Source: Pyrodictiaceae archaeon (GTDB lineage Archaea; Thermoproteota; Thermoprotei_A; Sulfolobales; Pyrodictiaceae). From it: 7,364 bases of DNA. Shown here piece by piece: positions 1 through 5,509 of the stretch (positions are counted from its first letter, which is position 1; each line of letters begins with the position of its first letter). The notes under the pieces were generated by a model. The model did not search any database. It saw nothing but the letters and a program-made list of their open reading frames with translations, and was not told where the DNA came from. A program made the position numbers and the translations under genes. The stretch lies in NCBI GenBank assembly GCA_027033675.1, contig JALVKZ010000290.1, positions 1-7,364 of the forward strand. Reading direction: 5' to 3'.

Positions 1-1
1 T

Positions 2-88
2 GCTGCGACGATTCACGTCGATAATGGCTGGGCCTATATCGCTATCGAGCCGAGAAAAATACTTAGCGAGGAAGATGCCCTTCTCTAA
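2..88 (+). CDS. 3' end of an unidentified protein-coding gene (partial)
   Basis: The frame starting at base 2 is open for 28 codons from the window edge to a TAA at 86-88, giving a C-terminus that ends in IEPRKILSEEDALL. The composition (mixed hydrophobic and acidic, with Trp and Tyr) and codon choice look like a normal soluble protein of this genome, and the gene would converge on the ferredoxin gene with a short T-rich gap (89-117), as expected for a real 3' end. The piece is too short to show any motif, and I do not recognise the family. The minus strand here also has an open frame of similar length, but that frame has no start codon until the very edge, so the + reading is preferred. Confidence 0.45.
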   Translation, partial: AATIHVDNGWAYIAIEPRKILSEEDALL

Positions 89-117
89 TCTTCTCTAGCA
101 GTGTTTATCTTCTTAGC

Positions 118-552
118 TTATCTTGGCCGTGGTTTACCTGCACAAATCTTTTCGCGTAGCTCCTTGAGCCTCTGCCTAGACTGTATAATGGCTTGTACTT
201 TGTCACGCAGCTTTCTCAGATACCCGAGGGGAGGGAAGATTATTGCATCCCTAGGGCACATCTTGGCGCATGTATCGCATCCCACCATACAGTTATAGGG
301 GCGCGCAACTACTGGCTTCATTTTCTCGAAGTCCCAGTCATACACTACCCTCCCACTGCAAGTGAAGAAGCATAAACCGCAGCCAATGCATCGTTCATAG
401 TCTATGCGGGGATACCACTCTATCTCTTTCCTTGGAATGCCCCACCACTCGGTGTTTGAGAAATCCCTTATTGGTCTTCCAAGTATGTCTTTGGCCGGAA
501 CTGCATTACTAAATTTGATTTCTTTTACTTCGATTTTATCTCTATATTCCAT
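118..552 (-). CDS. Dicluster 4Fe-4S ferredoxin-like protein
   Basis: A 144-residue protein with two cysteine motifs expected to bind two [4Fe-4S] clusters: C55-x2-C58-x2-C61-x3-C65, lacking the usual trailing proline, and C88-x3-C92-x2-C95-x3-C99-P. By the usual pairing, cluster I would use C55/C58/C61 and C99, and cluster II C88/C92/C95 and C65. The three-residue gap after C88 is a known variant. Around this core there is a roughly 50-residue N-terminal extension containing EWWGIPRKEIEWYP and a basic helical tail (about 110-144, with one more Cys at 137). It has no signal peptide or membrane segment, so a cytoplasmic electron carrier or small oxidoreductase subunit is likely; the partner is unknown. 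The ATG at 552 is chosen because GGTGA (561-557) precedes it by four bases. gatA lies 163 bp upstream on the same strand, but a separate promoter is likely. A T5 run on the minus strand at 59-55 could end the transcript. Confidence 0.88.
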   Translation of the reverse strand: MEYRDKIEVKEIKFSNAVPAKDILGRPIRDFSNTEWWGIPRKEIEWYPRIDYERCIGCGLCFFTCSGRVVYDWDFEKMKPVVARPYNCMVGCDTCAKMCPRDAIIFPPLGYLRKLRDKVQAIIQSRQRLKELREKICAGKPRPR

Positions 553-556
553 GTTC

Positions 557-561
557 TCACC
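557..561 (-). promoter_or_regulatory. Ribosome binding site of the ferredoxin gene
   Basis: On the minus strand GGTGA lies four bases before the ATG at 552. It matches the archaeal anti-Shine-Dalgarno sequence (complement of CACCUCC) and fixes the start codon. Confidence 0.6.
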
Positions 562-585
562 ATTTTCTTATCTAGGCTTATACAC

Positions 586-597
586 TAATAAAACTTT
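586..597 (-). promoter_or_regulatory. Candidate BRE/TATA promoter of the ferredoxin gene
   Basis: The minus strand reads AAAGTTTTATTA here: an A-rich BRE-like AAAG followed by a TATA-like TTTTATTA. Transcription about 25 bases further on would begin near 565, leaving a leader of about 13 bases that just includes the GGTGA ribosome binding site. A second box, TTTTTATA (681-674 on the minus strand), could act instead and would give a leader of about 100 bases, so the promoter choice is not settled. Confidence 0.42.
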
Positions 598-611
598 AAC
601 CGTACAGAACA

Positions 612-627
612 AGTAATAATTATTACT
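612..627. promoter_or_regulatory. Perfect 16-bp palindrome, possible operator
   Basis: AGTAATAATTATTACT reads identically on both strands, and the symmetry breaks at the next base on each side. It ends about 15 bp upstream of the proposed BRE of the ferredoxin gene, where archaeal dimeric helix-turn-helix regulators (Lrp/AsnC, MarR or TrmB types) often bind. AT-rich spacers produce short palindromes by chance, but a perfect 16-bp one in a 163-bp spacer is uncommon. No regulator gene lies in the window, so the function is inferred. Confidence 0.35.
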
Positions 628-673
628 GGAAAGAGGTTATTATTTTTGAATTGAAAGATATATTACTATAGGA

Positions 674-682
674 TATAAAAAG
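674..682 (-). terminator. T-run downstream of gatA (terminator or TATA box)
   Basis: The minus strand reads CTTTTTATA about 35 bases past the gatA stop codon. A run of five T without a hairpin is the usual archaeal termination signal. The same bases are also a good TATA match, so this could instead be an alternative promoter for the ferredoxin gene; the two readings cannot be separated here. Confidence 0.33.
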
Positions 683-715
683 TTTAAACAAGAGTAAAGA
701 ATATACTAAAGTTTT

Positions 716-2185
716 CTAGAGTCTCGCGATAGCATCTTTGATTCCTGTAGTGCTCTCTAGTGCAGCAGATAATTGTAGAAGTTTAGGCTCGCTTAGATAA
801 TTACCAAGCAGCTGCACCCCCATGGGTATCCCAGCGACATGACTAATCGGAACAGTTATTGCTGGTAAACCGGCTAGGTTAGCAAGCACGTTAGCCAAGT
901 CAAGCGCATACATTTTCTCAGGGTCATCTATTACCTCGCCTAGCCTCGGGGGAAGGGTGACACCAGATGGGAGCAACAACGCGTCACTTTCTTTGAGCAG
1001 GCTTAGCAGCTGATCCCTAACAAGCCTTCGGAGCTTAAGCGCCCTTATATAATACTGATCCCGGTACCCAGCGCTAAGCATCCAGGAGCCAAGCATTATC
1101 CTCATCTTAACCTCTGTGCCGAAGTACTTGGCCCTTATCCTCGAGTAGTACTCGTTCCAGCTCTCCCAGGGCCTCGGAGGCTCCCTGGGGCCATAGCGTA
1201 CCCCGTCGTACCTTGCCAGGTTGCTACTGGCCTCAGCCATAGCTATCACGTAGTACGCTGGAAGAGCATAGTTCACAACCTTGTTCCCGAGCTCTGACTC
1301 AACAACCTCTGCTCCGAGGCGCTCAAGCAGGGAGGCAGCCCTCTCTAGTATCGACTTAATAGCTTCGTCGACCCCGGGATGGCTAAGGAAGTCCTTTACA
1401 AGCACTATTCTGTGGCCGCGTAGCTCCTCGTTGTATCCTTTCTCGACAGCTTCTAGGAGCCCCCTCGGCTTCTCACGGATACTAGTAGCGTCGTGGGGGT
1501 CGAAGCCAGCTATAACGTCGAGTAGTAGTGCTAGGTCCCGGGTACTCCGTGCCATGGGGCCTATTTGTTCGAGGCTATCAGCGTACGCTACGAGGCCGAA
1601 GCGAGAGACAAGGCCATAGGTTGGCTTGAGCCCATAGAGCCCAGTCCACGAGGCAGGTAGCCGTATACTGCCCCCCGTATCGCTGCCAAGAGCGAGAGTC
1701 GCGAGGCCTGCTGCTAGGGCTGCTGCAGAACCACTACTACTTCCACCGGGGACCCTATCCGTGTCCCAGGGATTCCTCGTGGCACCGTAGGCGCTCGTCT
1801 CCCCCGTGGAGCCCATTGCGAACTCATCCATATTCGTCTTCCCAATGACCACTGCTCCCTCGGCGATGAGCCTCTCCACAACAGTCGCGTTATATGGTGC
1901 TATGTAGTTGCTCAGCATCCGAGAGCCACAGGTAACAGGCAGGTCCTCGACATGGATATTGTCCTTGACGGCGACGAGCACCCCTGCTAATCTACCACCT
2001 CTTTTAATAGCTTCACTGACACCAGTCTCTAGCTCCTCGCGGCTACGCAGCGTAATATATGCGTTCAAGGCTTTCTCGAGGCGCTCAATTCTATCAAAGA
2101 TGGAGCCAACATATTCGTCGACACCTATGTTTCCCTTGGCTAGTTCCTCGCGGAGCCTCCAAGCAGGTAGCTCATAGGGCTTCAA
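716..2185 (-). CDS. gatA: Aspartyl/glutamyl-tRNA amidotransferase subunit A
   Basis: A 489-residue amidase-signature protein, the normal length for GatA. It releases ammonia from glutamine (or asparagine); GatB then uses the ammonia to convert Asp-tRNA(Asn) or Glu-tRNA(Gln) to the amide form. The Ser-cisSer-Lys triad is intact: K74 in AVKDNI, cis-Ser S149 in GGSSSGS, and nucleophile S173 in DTGGSIRLPA. Their spacing (75 and 99 residues from the Lys) equals that of characterised bacterial GatA. Most archaea use GatDE for Gln-tRNA(Gln), so here the likely product is Asn-tRNA(Asn); this is an inference. The start is TTG at 2185: GGGGA (2195-2191) lies five bases upstream, and the next Met (residue 90) would remove K74. 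Partner genes gatB and gatC are not in the window. A non-tRNA amidase of the same family is less likely given the close match around the signature. Confidence 0.94.
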   Translation of the reverse strand: MKPYELPAWRLREELAKGNIGVDEYVGSIFDRIERLEKALNAYITLRSREELETGVSEAIKRGGRLAGVLVAVKDNIHVEDLPVTCGSRMLSNYIAPYNATVVERLIAEGAVVIGKTNMDEFAMGSTGETSAYGATRNPWDTDRVPGGSSSGSAAALAAGLATLALGSDTGGSIRLPASWTGLYGLKPTYGLVSRFGLVAYADSLEQIGPMARSTRDLALLLDVIAGFDPHDATSIREKPRGLLEAVEKGYNEELRGHRIVLVKDFLSHPGVDEAIKSILERAASLLERLGAEVVESELGNKVVNYALPAYYVIAMAEASSNLARYDGVRYGPREPPRPWESWNEYYSRIRAKYFGTEVKMRIMLGSWMLSAGYRDQYYIRALKLRRLVRDQLLSLLKESDALLLPSGVTLPPRLGEVIDDPEKMYALDLANVLANLAGLPAITVPISHVAGIPMGVQLLGNYLSEPKLLQLSAALESTTGIKDAIARL

Positions 2186-2190
2186 CGATA

Positions 2191-2195
2191 TCCCC
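2191..2195 (-). promoter_or_regulatory. gatA: Ribosome binding site deciding the TTG start of gatA
   Basis: On the minus strand GGGGA is followed by five bases and then TTG (2185). There is no in-frame ATG before residue 90, inside the catalytic domain, so this site supports the rare start codon. Confidence 0.5.
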
Positions 2196-2240
2196 AGTAG
2201 GATACCCTACCCGATTCCCGGGGCTAGCCTGGTGGTTAAC

Positions 2241-2250
2241 GATATTTAAT
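2241..2250. promoter_or_regulatory. AT-rich TATA-like box between divergent gatA and amzA units
   Basis: GATATTTAAT (minus strand ATTAAATATC) is the only AT-rich box in this spacer. Leftward, initiation about 25 bp away would fall near 2220 and give gatA a leader of about 35 bases containing its GGGGA site. Rightward, initiation would fall near 2271, giving a leader of about 24 bases to the TTG at 2295, with GGAG in between. A single box may therefore serve both directions. Positions are inferred from spacing only. Confidence 0.4.
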
Positions 2251-2255
2251 CCGCT

Positions 2256-2399
2256 ATGCAGGTAACGGGTACTCTTCCTGGAGAGCGCCCAGCCTTGGCG
2301 AGTAATAAGCGTGGAAGACTCCTAGCTATAGTGATAGGCTCTCTCTTGTTCCTCCTAGCGTTTCTGCTCCACTTTCTAGCCTACATGACTCGAAGATAG
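2256..2399 (+). CDS. Small single-span membrane protein, unidentified
   Basis: An open frame from ATG (2256) to TAG (2397-2399) encodes 47 residues. Residues 1-21 are polar and basic (K18, R19, R21). Residues 22-43 are an uninterrupted hydrophobic stretch rich in Leu, Ile and Phe with a single His39, long enough for one membrane helix. It ends in MTRR. The positive N-terminal flank is typical of a membrane anchor. The start is uncertain: the ATG has no ribosome binding site and lies too close to the AT box at 2241-2250. A TTG at 2295 (codon 14) has GGAG (2280-2283) upstream and would give 34 residues. The TAG lies 22 bp before the amzA start codon, so the two are probably co-transcribed. I do not recognise the family; it could be a subunit or anchor of a membrane complex. 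The clean hydrophobic/basic pattern argues against a chance frame. Confidence 0.55.
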   Translation: MQVTGTLPGERPALASNKRGRLLAIVIGSLLFLLAFLLHFLAYMTRR

Positions 2400-2421
2400 T
2401 CTGGGAGAGTGTTGCCTAGTC

Positions 2422-2982
2422 TTGCGACTAGTGCTGGTCCCGATGCTAGAGGATAAGAACACGGTACTAGAGCTAGCAGGGCTGCTCTCAAGAGTCTACC
2501 CGGGAGTCGCCGTAGAGGTAGCAGGGAGAGTGGCTGAGCCACCGCCTGGGTCCTATGACGAGGCCCGTGGCCAGTATCGCAGCGAACAAATACTCTTCAC
2601 TGCGGCTGCTCTACGAGAAGCGCTAGGCGCTGGTGCTGTATTATTAGTCGCGGGGGTAGATGCGTATGCCGATGCCCTCAACTTCGTCTTTGGCGAAGCA
2701 CTTCTCGGGGAAGATGTGGCGGTTGTGTACACGCCAAGGCTGAGACCAGAGTACTACGGCTATGAGCCAGACAAGGGGCTCTTCATGGAGAGATTGCTTA
2801 AGGAATCCATGCATGAGCTAGGCCACGCCTTCGGCCTAGAACACTGCCCGAATCCGCTATGCGTAATGAGCTTCAGTAATAGCATCCTAGAAGTGGACCG
2901 CAAAAAGCCAGCATACTGTACCCATTGCGCAGCAAAGCTAAGAGCAAGGGGGATAATGGTCGCTGAGGAATATATATTATAA
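2422..2982 (+). CDS. amzA: Archaemetzincin zinc metalloprotease
   Basis: A 186-residue protein with the full archaemetzincin signature: H131-E132-x2-H135-x2-G138-x2-H141-C142-x4-C147-x-M149, then C166-x2-C169. The three His bind the catalytic zinc, E132 is the general base, M149 is the Met-turn residue, and the four Cys form the second, structural zinc site that separates this family from other metzincins. The LNFVFGEA segment (86-93) is also typical. It is a cytosolic, non-secreted peptidase whose natural substrate is not known; the archaeal members were studied mainly as structures. The start is TTG at 2422, giving the MRLVLVP beginning common in the family; GGGAG (2403-2407) lies 14 bases upstream, rather far. 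GTG at 2431 is an alternative. The gene follows the small membrane protein gene by 22 bp and converges on tmcA. Confidence 0.93.
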   Translation: MRLVLVPMLEDKNTVLELAGLLSRVYPGVAVEVAGRVAEPPPGSYDEARGQYRSEQILFTAAALREALGAGAVLLVAGVDAYADALNFVFGEALLGEDVAVVYTPRLRPEYYGYEPDKGLFMERLLKESMHELGHAFGLEHCPNPLCVMSFSNSILEVDRKKPAYCTHCAAKLRARGIMVAEEYIL

Positions 2983-2991
2983 CGAGACGTA

Positions 2992-3026
2992 GAGAGGTAG
3001 TTAATGCCTCTGCACCTTGCCCTCTC
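2992..3026. other. Convergent spacer with weak inverted repeats
   Basis: Between the amzA stop and the tmcA stop (52 bp), GAGAGG (2992-2997) can pair with CCTCTC (3021-3026), or AGAGG (2993-2997) with CCTCT (3007-3011). No T-run follows on either strand. It may be a weak bidirectional termination or processing structure, or simply chance. Confidence 0.2.
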
Positions 3027-3034
3027 GTCACCGC

Positions 3035-5200
3035 CTAGTGAGGCTCGGTGCTGAGTGGAGATGCTTCTTCATTGGCTATGTATTGGAGCAGCTTTGTCAC
3101 TGCTTGGGCTATTTTCTCCCGTGTAGCATGTAGTGGTAAACCTAGTATATTGGCTACATCGTTTAGCGGCTTCCCCTGGAGGATATACGCTATGAGTGCT
3201 ACTAGCTCTTCTCTAGCGAGCCTCGTGGCACTACCTGGCAGCAAGGAGAGAGCAGCTAAGTAGATTGTGGACGCTACTTGTTCTAGGTGCTCCTTGTCGG
3301 TCTCTAGTACTTGTAGGGCGTGCCTTACCTCTTCCAGGCTTGGTTCGATACTGAGTGCTTTCCCGAGACTAGTTGCGGCCATTATTATGTCGGCGATGTT
3401 CTCGGCTGCTACGTCTCGGTAAATGCTGTGAAGGGCTAGGAGGAGGTGCTTCGTGAAGCCTCGGATGGCTCGGTTCACAACCTTGCTTATTCCTTGTGTT
3501 AGTGGCTTGATTACCGCTATGTTCTTCTCACCTGTTACCTTGTTGAACCTTGGGCTAATGTAATAGACCTTGTAGTTGTTCCTTAGCCAAAACCCTGTAA
3601 CATCGTGCCTACCATAGAGAGCTGTGACGACCGCGCAGCCTTCTCTCAGCATGTCCTCTTCTATGGCTCTTAGTAGCTTTGAGCCTAGGCCTCTTCGCTG
3701 CAGCGAGGGATGAACAGCTATCCTGACAATACGTGCAGCGCAGAACCCTGGCTCTTCGCCGAGCACCATGGATAATAGCTTGAGGCTTAGCCTGGCTTTT
3801 TCCGGGTACTCTGGTTTCTCCACAGCTACATCGGCTACGGCGACTGGTATGCCCTCTAGTATTATCGAGTATATCCTGTGAGTCGTTGACTCGAGCAGGG
3901 TGAGTATGTAGTCGGGCTCCATGCGGTAATGTGCCTCGGAGAGGAGGGATACTAGCTGTCTTATCAGCTTCTTATCCGATACAAGCTCGTCTAGCTCTAC
4001 TTTCTTGATTATTGCTCTATTGGGGCCAACTCGGGCTGGGGGCTTGTCTGGGTACTGCGGCTTGAGCACAAATACCTTGTTCACCCATTCCTCTAGGGGG
4101 TCTCCGGGCAAATACCTAGCTGGCTCCCTCAGCTCAAGGCGCAGCAATGGCTGTGACAGAACTTTTTCGGCATGCTGTGCTAGGTACCTCCCTGCCCCCT
4201 CATAGCCGTGAACAGTTGTTGCGGCAAAGACCCTGCCTGCTCTCATGGAGTAGCGGCGGAGACGGGCAACGCCAACGGCTGCTGCCTCATCAACCACTAT
4301 GAGGGGTGCGGGCTTTGTCTCATCCGGCCTGGTATAGTGTATCATTAGCTCGTCTAGCTCGGCTTCGGTGTAGAGAGCGCCGCGGCGTCTATACCTTGTC
4401 TTGACGCGGAGCCTCGTGGCCGCGGCAATGACTCCGCGAAAGAAGCTCTGAACAGAGTAAGGGCTAGGAGCTACTAGTAGGGCTTCGCCAGCGAGGCCCC
4501 GCGAGGCTTCTAGGGCAACTATTACTCCTAGTAGGAAGCTCTTACCGCGTCCCCGGTCCCCTAGGACTAGGAGGGAGCGAAGCCTTCTTCTCATCTTCAC
4601 ATAGTTGTTGAGGGCTTCTGCCTGGTCAATGGTAAGTATGTCGCCGAGGCCGCTAGTTGCCTTACCATGTCTCCTTTTCACCAGCTTTCTTTTCCTTGGT
4701 AACCGTTTCAGAGCTACGCTGCACTCTTCTCCCCGGGCTCTGAGCCATAACAAGGACTCTAGCTCACCGAGGGATGACAGGAGGTAGTCGCGGTACCCGC
4801 CCCGACCGCCTCGCGGCCCCGGGTTCCAAGCCTCTAGTCCGGGAGCTAGGATGAACAACGAGCCACCTGCCCTAACCAAGCCGCTCATAGCAGCTATCGC
4901 GTTCGGTGACAGAAACCCCTCCGTAGCTATAACTGCGTTATCAGCCTCGTACCCCAGTACCTCGGGAAGACGGGGAAAAGTAGCCGCTATACATGCTCCG
5001 CGAAATACATGGATAAGAGAAGACGATGCGGCTGCTACACATCTACCAGTTAGGGTTCTCGCTAACCGCCCAGCAAATGCGGAAACGGAGTCACTATTAA
5101 TGAGTACGAGGCCCCGTAGCCCCGTGGAGCCAAGGTATCCTAGGAAACCAGTGATGTGTTGGAGACACTTCTCGTAGTTACTCAAGGCGGCTCTATCCAC
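3035..5200 (-). CDS. tmcA: tRNA(Met) cytidine acetyltransferase (TmcA/NAT10 family)
   Basis: A 721-residue protein that makes N4-acetylcytidine at the wobble position of elongator tRNA(Met), using acetyl-CoA and ATP or GTP; in some archaea this family also acetylates rRNA and many other sites. Domain order fits TmcA. There is an N-terminal Rossmann-like domain (about 1-165) and then a RecD-like helicase core with Walker A GDRGRGKS (214-221), Walker B LIVVDEAAA (300-308) and the diagnostic GYEGAGR (332-338). A GNAT acetyltransferase domain follows, with RIAVHPSLQRRGLGSKLL (493-510) as the acetyl-CoA loop, and then a helical tRNA-binding C-terminus (about 570-710). All key motifs are intact. 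The start is GTG at 5200; an in-frame TGA lies seven codons upstream. There is no ribosome binding site, and the TATA box at 5231-5238 predicts a leader of under about 10 bases, so translation is probably leaderless. It is transcribed alone, convergent with amzA. Confidence 0.94.
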   Translation of the reverse strand: MDRAALSNYEKCLQHITGFLGYLGSTGLRGLVLINSDSVSAFAGRLARTLTGRCVAAASSSLIHVFRGACIAATFPRLPEVLGYEADNAVIATEGFLSPNAIAAMSGLVRAGGSLFILAPGLEAWNPGPRGGRGGYRDYLLSSLGELESLLWLRARGEECSVALKRLPRKRKLVKRRHGKATSGLGDILTIDQAEALNNYVKMRRRLRSLLVLGDRGRGKSFLLGVIVALEASRGLAGEALLVAPSPYSVQSFFRGVIAAATRLRVKTRYRRRGALYTEAELDELMIHYTRPDETKPAPLIVVDEAAAVGVARLRRYSMRAGRVFAATTVHGYEGAGRYLAQHAEKVLSQPLLRLELREPARYLPGDPLEEWVNKVFVLKPQYPDKPPARVGPNRAIIKKVELDELVSDKKLIRQLVSLLSEAHYRMEPDYILTLLESTTHRIYSIILEGIPVAVADVAVEKPEYPEKARLSLKLLSMVLGEEPGFCAARIVRIAVHPSLQRRGLGSKLLRAIEEDMLREGCAVVTALYGRHDVTGFWLRNNYKVYYISPRFNKVTGEKNIAVIKPLTQGISKVVNRAIRGFTKHLLLALHSIYRDVAAENIADIIMAATSLGKALSIEPSLEEVRHALQVLETDKEHLEQVASTIYLAALSLLPGSATRLAREELVALIAYILQGKPLNDVANILGLPLHATREKIAQAVTKLLQYIANEEASPLSTEPH

Positions 5201-5230
5201 GCAATGGAGCCGAGTAAATCAGCTCCGGGT

Positions 5231-5238
5231 AATATATT
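5231..5238. promoter_or_regulatory. Palindromic TATA box between tmcA and the GC-rich element
   Basis: AATATATT is identical on both strands. Leftward, initiation 25-27 bp away falls near 5208, within about 10 bases of the tmcA GTG. Rightward, it falls near 5260, just upstream of the GC-rich block. It is the only good TATA match close to tmcA. Confidence 0.5.
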
Positions 5239-5280
5239 GCTAGTCAGCGACCATGTCGCCTCATAGGGGGTTCTGATACC

Positions 5281-5390
5281 GTGTGGGCCCCGCCTCATCC
5301 CGTCACATAGGAGAGGGCCGCGCGACACGGCCCCGTCGGCGGGGCGGGGCCCCGGGGGAGCCTCTTGCCTCCCCTGCTTTGTTCTATTTT
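5281..5390. ncRNA. GC-rich foldable element, candidate structured RNA
   Basis: Bases 5281-5375 are about 78% G+C, while the next 95 bases are about 27%. The block folds. 5285-5294 (GGGCCCCGCC) pairs perfectly with 5343-5352, extended by one G-U and one C-G on the + strand. Inside it, GGGCCG (5315-5320) pairs with CGGCCC (5328-5333) around a 7-base loop. A third hairpin, 5354-5360 with 5369-5375, is followed by a T-rich tract. No protein frame fits. On the + strand, an RNA of about 130 bases from the box at 5231-5238 to about 5390 is the simplest model. On the minus strand the outer stem is followed directly by ACA (5284-5282), as in H/ACA guide RNAs, but I see no clear kink-turn. It matches no tRNA, SRP or RNase P RNA that I recognise. 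A long structured leader of the GPN gene is another possibility. Confidence 0.35.
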
Positions 5391-5396
5391 ATCTAA
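5354..5396 (+). terminator. Hairpin followed by T-rich tract
   Basis: GGGGGAG (5354-5360) pairs with CTCCCCT (5369-5375), one pair being G-U, around an 8-base loop. It is followed by the T-rich stretch TGCTTTGTTCTATTTTAT, which resembles an intrinsic terminator for a + strand transcript coming from the left. There is no protein gene on that strand in the spacer, which is part of the case for a short RNA. Confidence 0.35.
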
Positions 5397-5461
5397 CTCC
5401 TATTAGTCCTCTTTGTCTTTATGATTATAGCCTGTACTGTTTTGTGGATTTTAGTTTAACG

Positions 5462-5472
5462 TTAATATTATT
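5462..5472 (+). promoter_or_regulatory. Candidate TATA box of the GPN GTPase gene
   Basis: TTAATATTATT is an AT-rich box whose predicted initiation point, about 25 bp downstream (near 5491), leaves a leader of roughly 19 bases that contains the GGGGGA site. The surrounding 5376-5500 stretch is AT-rich and I see nothing else defined in it. Confidence 0.38.
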
Positions 5473-5498
5473 GTAGTACATCTATGTAATGATGTAAT

Positions 5499-5504
5499 GG
5501 GGGA
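5499..5504 (+). promoter_or_regulatory. Ribosome binding site of the GPN GTPase gene
   Basis: GGGGGA lies five bases before the ATG at 5510. The earlier in-frame ATG at 5492 is followed at once by TAA, so the ATG at 5510 is the start. Confidence 0.55.
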
Positions 5505-5509
5505 CTTGT

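Noticed and set aside
1..82. A minus-strand open frame at the left edge, downstream of the ferredoxin gene
   Set aside because: It contains no start codon before a GTG within about 20 bases of the edge, and the opposite strand gives a better 3' gene end with TAA at 86-88.
2059..2265. A 68-residue + strand frame running from inside gatA across the spacer
   Set aside because: It is antisense to gatA for most of its length, runs over the AT box and has no ribosome binding site.
5182..5298. A 38-codon minus-strand frame starting ATG at 5298 and overlapping the tmcA promoter and start
   Set aside because: It reads across the TATA box and into tmcA in another frame, has no recognisable composition, and would require translating through the strong stem region; a chance frame is more likely.
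5260..5390. Possible tRNA, SRP RNA, RNase P RNA or C/D box RNA in the GC-rich block
   Set aside because: There is no cloverleaf or T-loop sequence, no SRP or RNase P core motif that I recognise, and no matching C box (RUGAUGA) to go with the single CUGA at 5273-5276.
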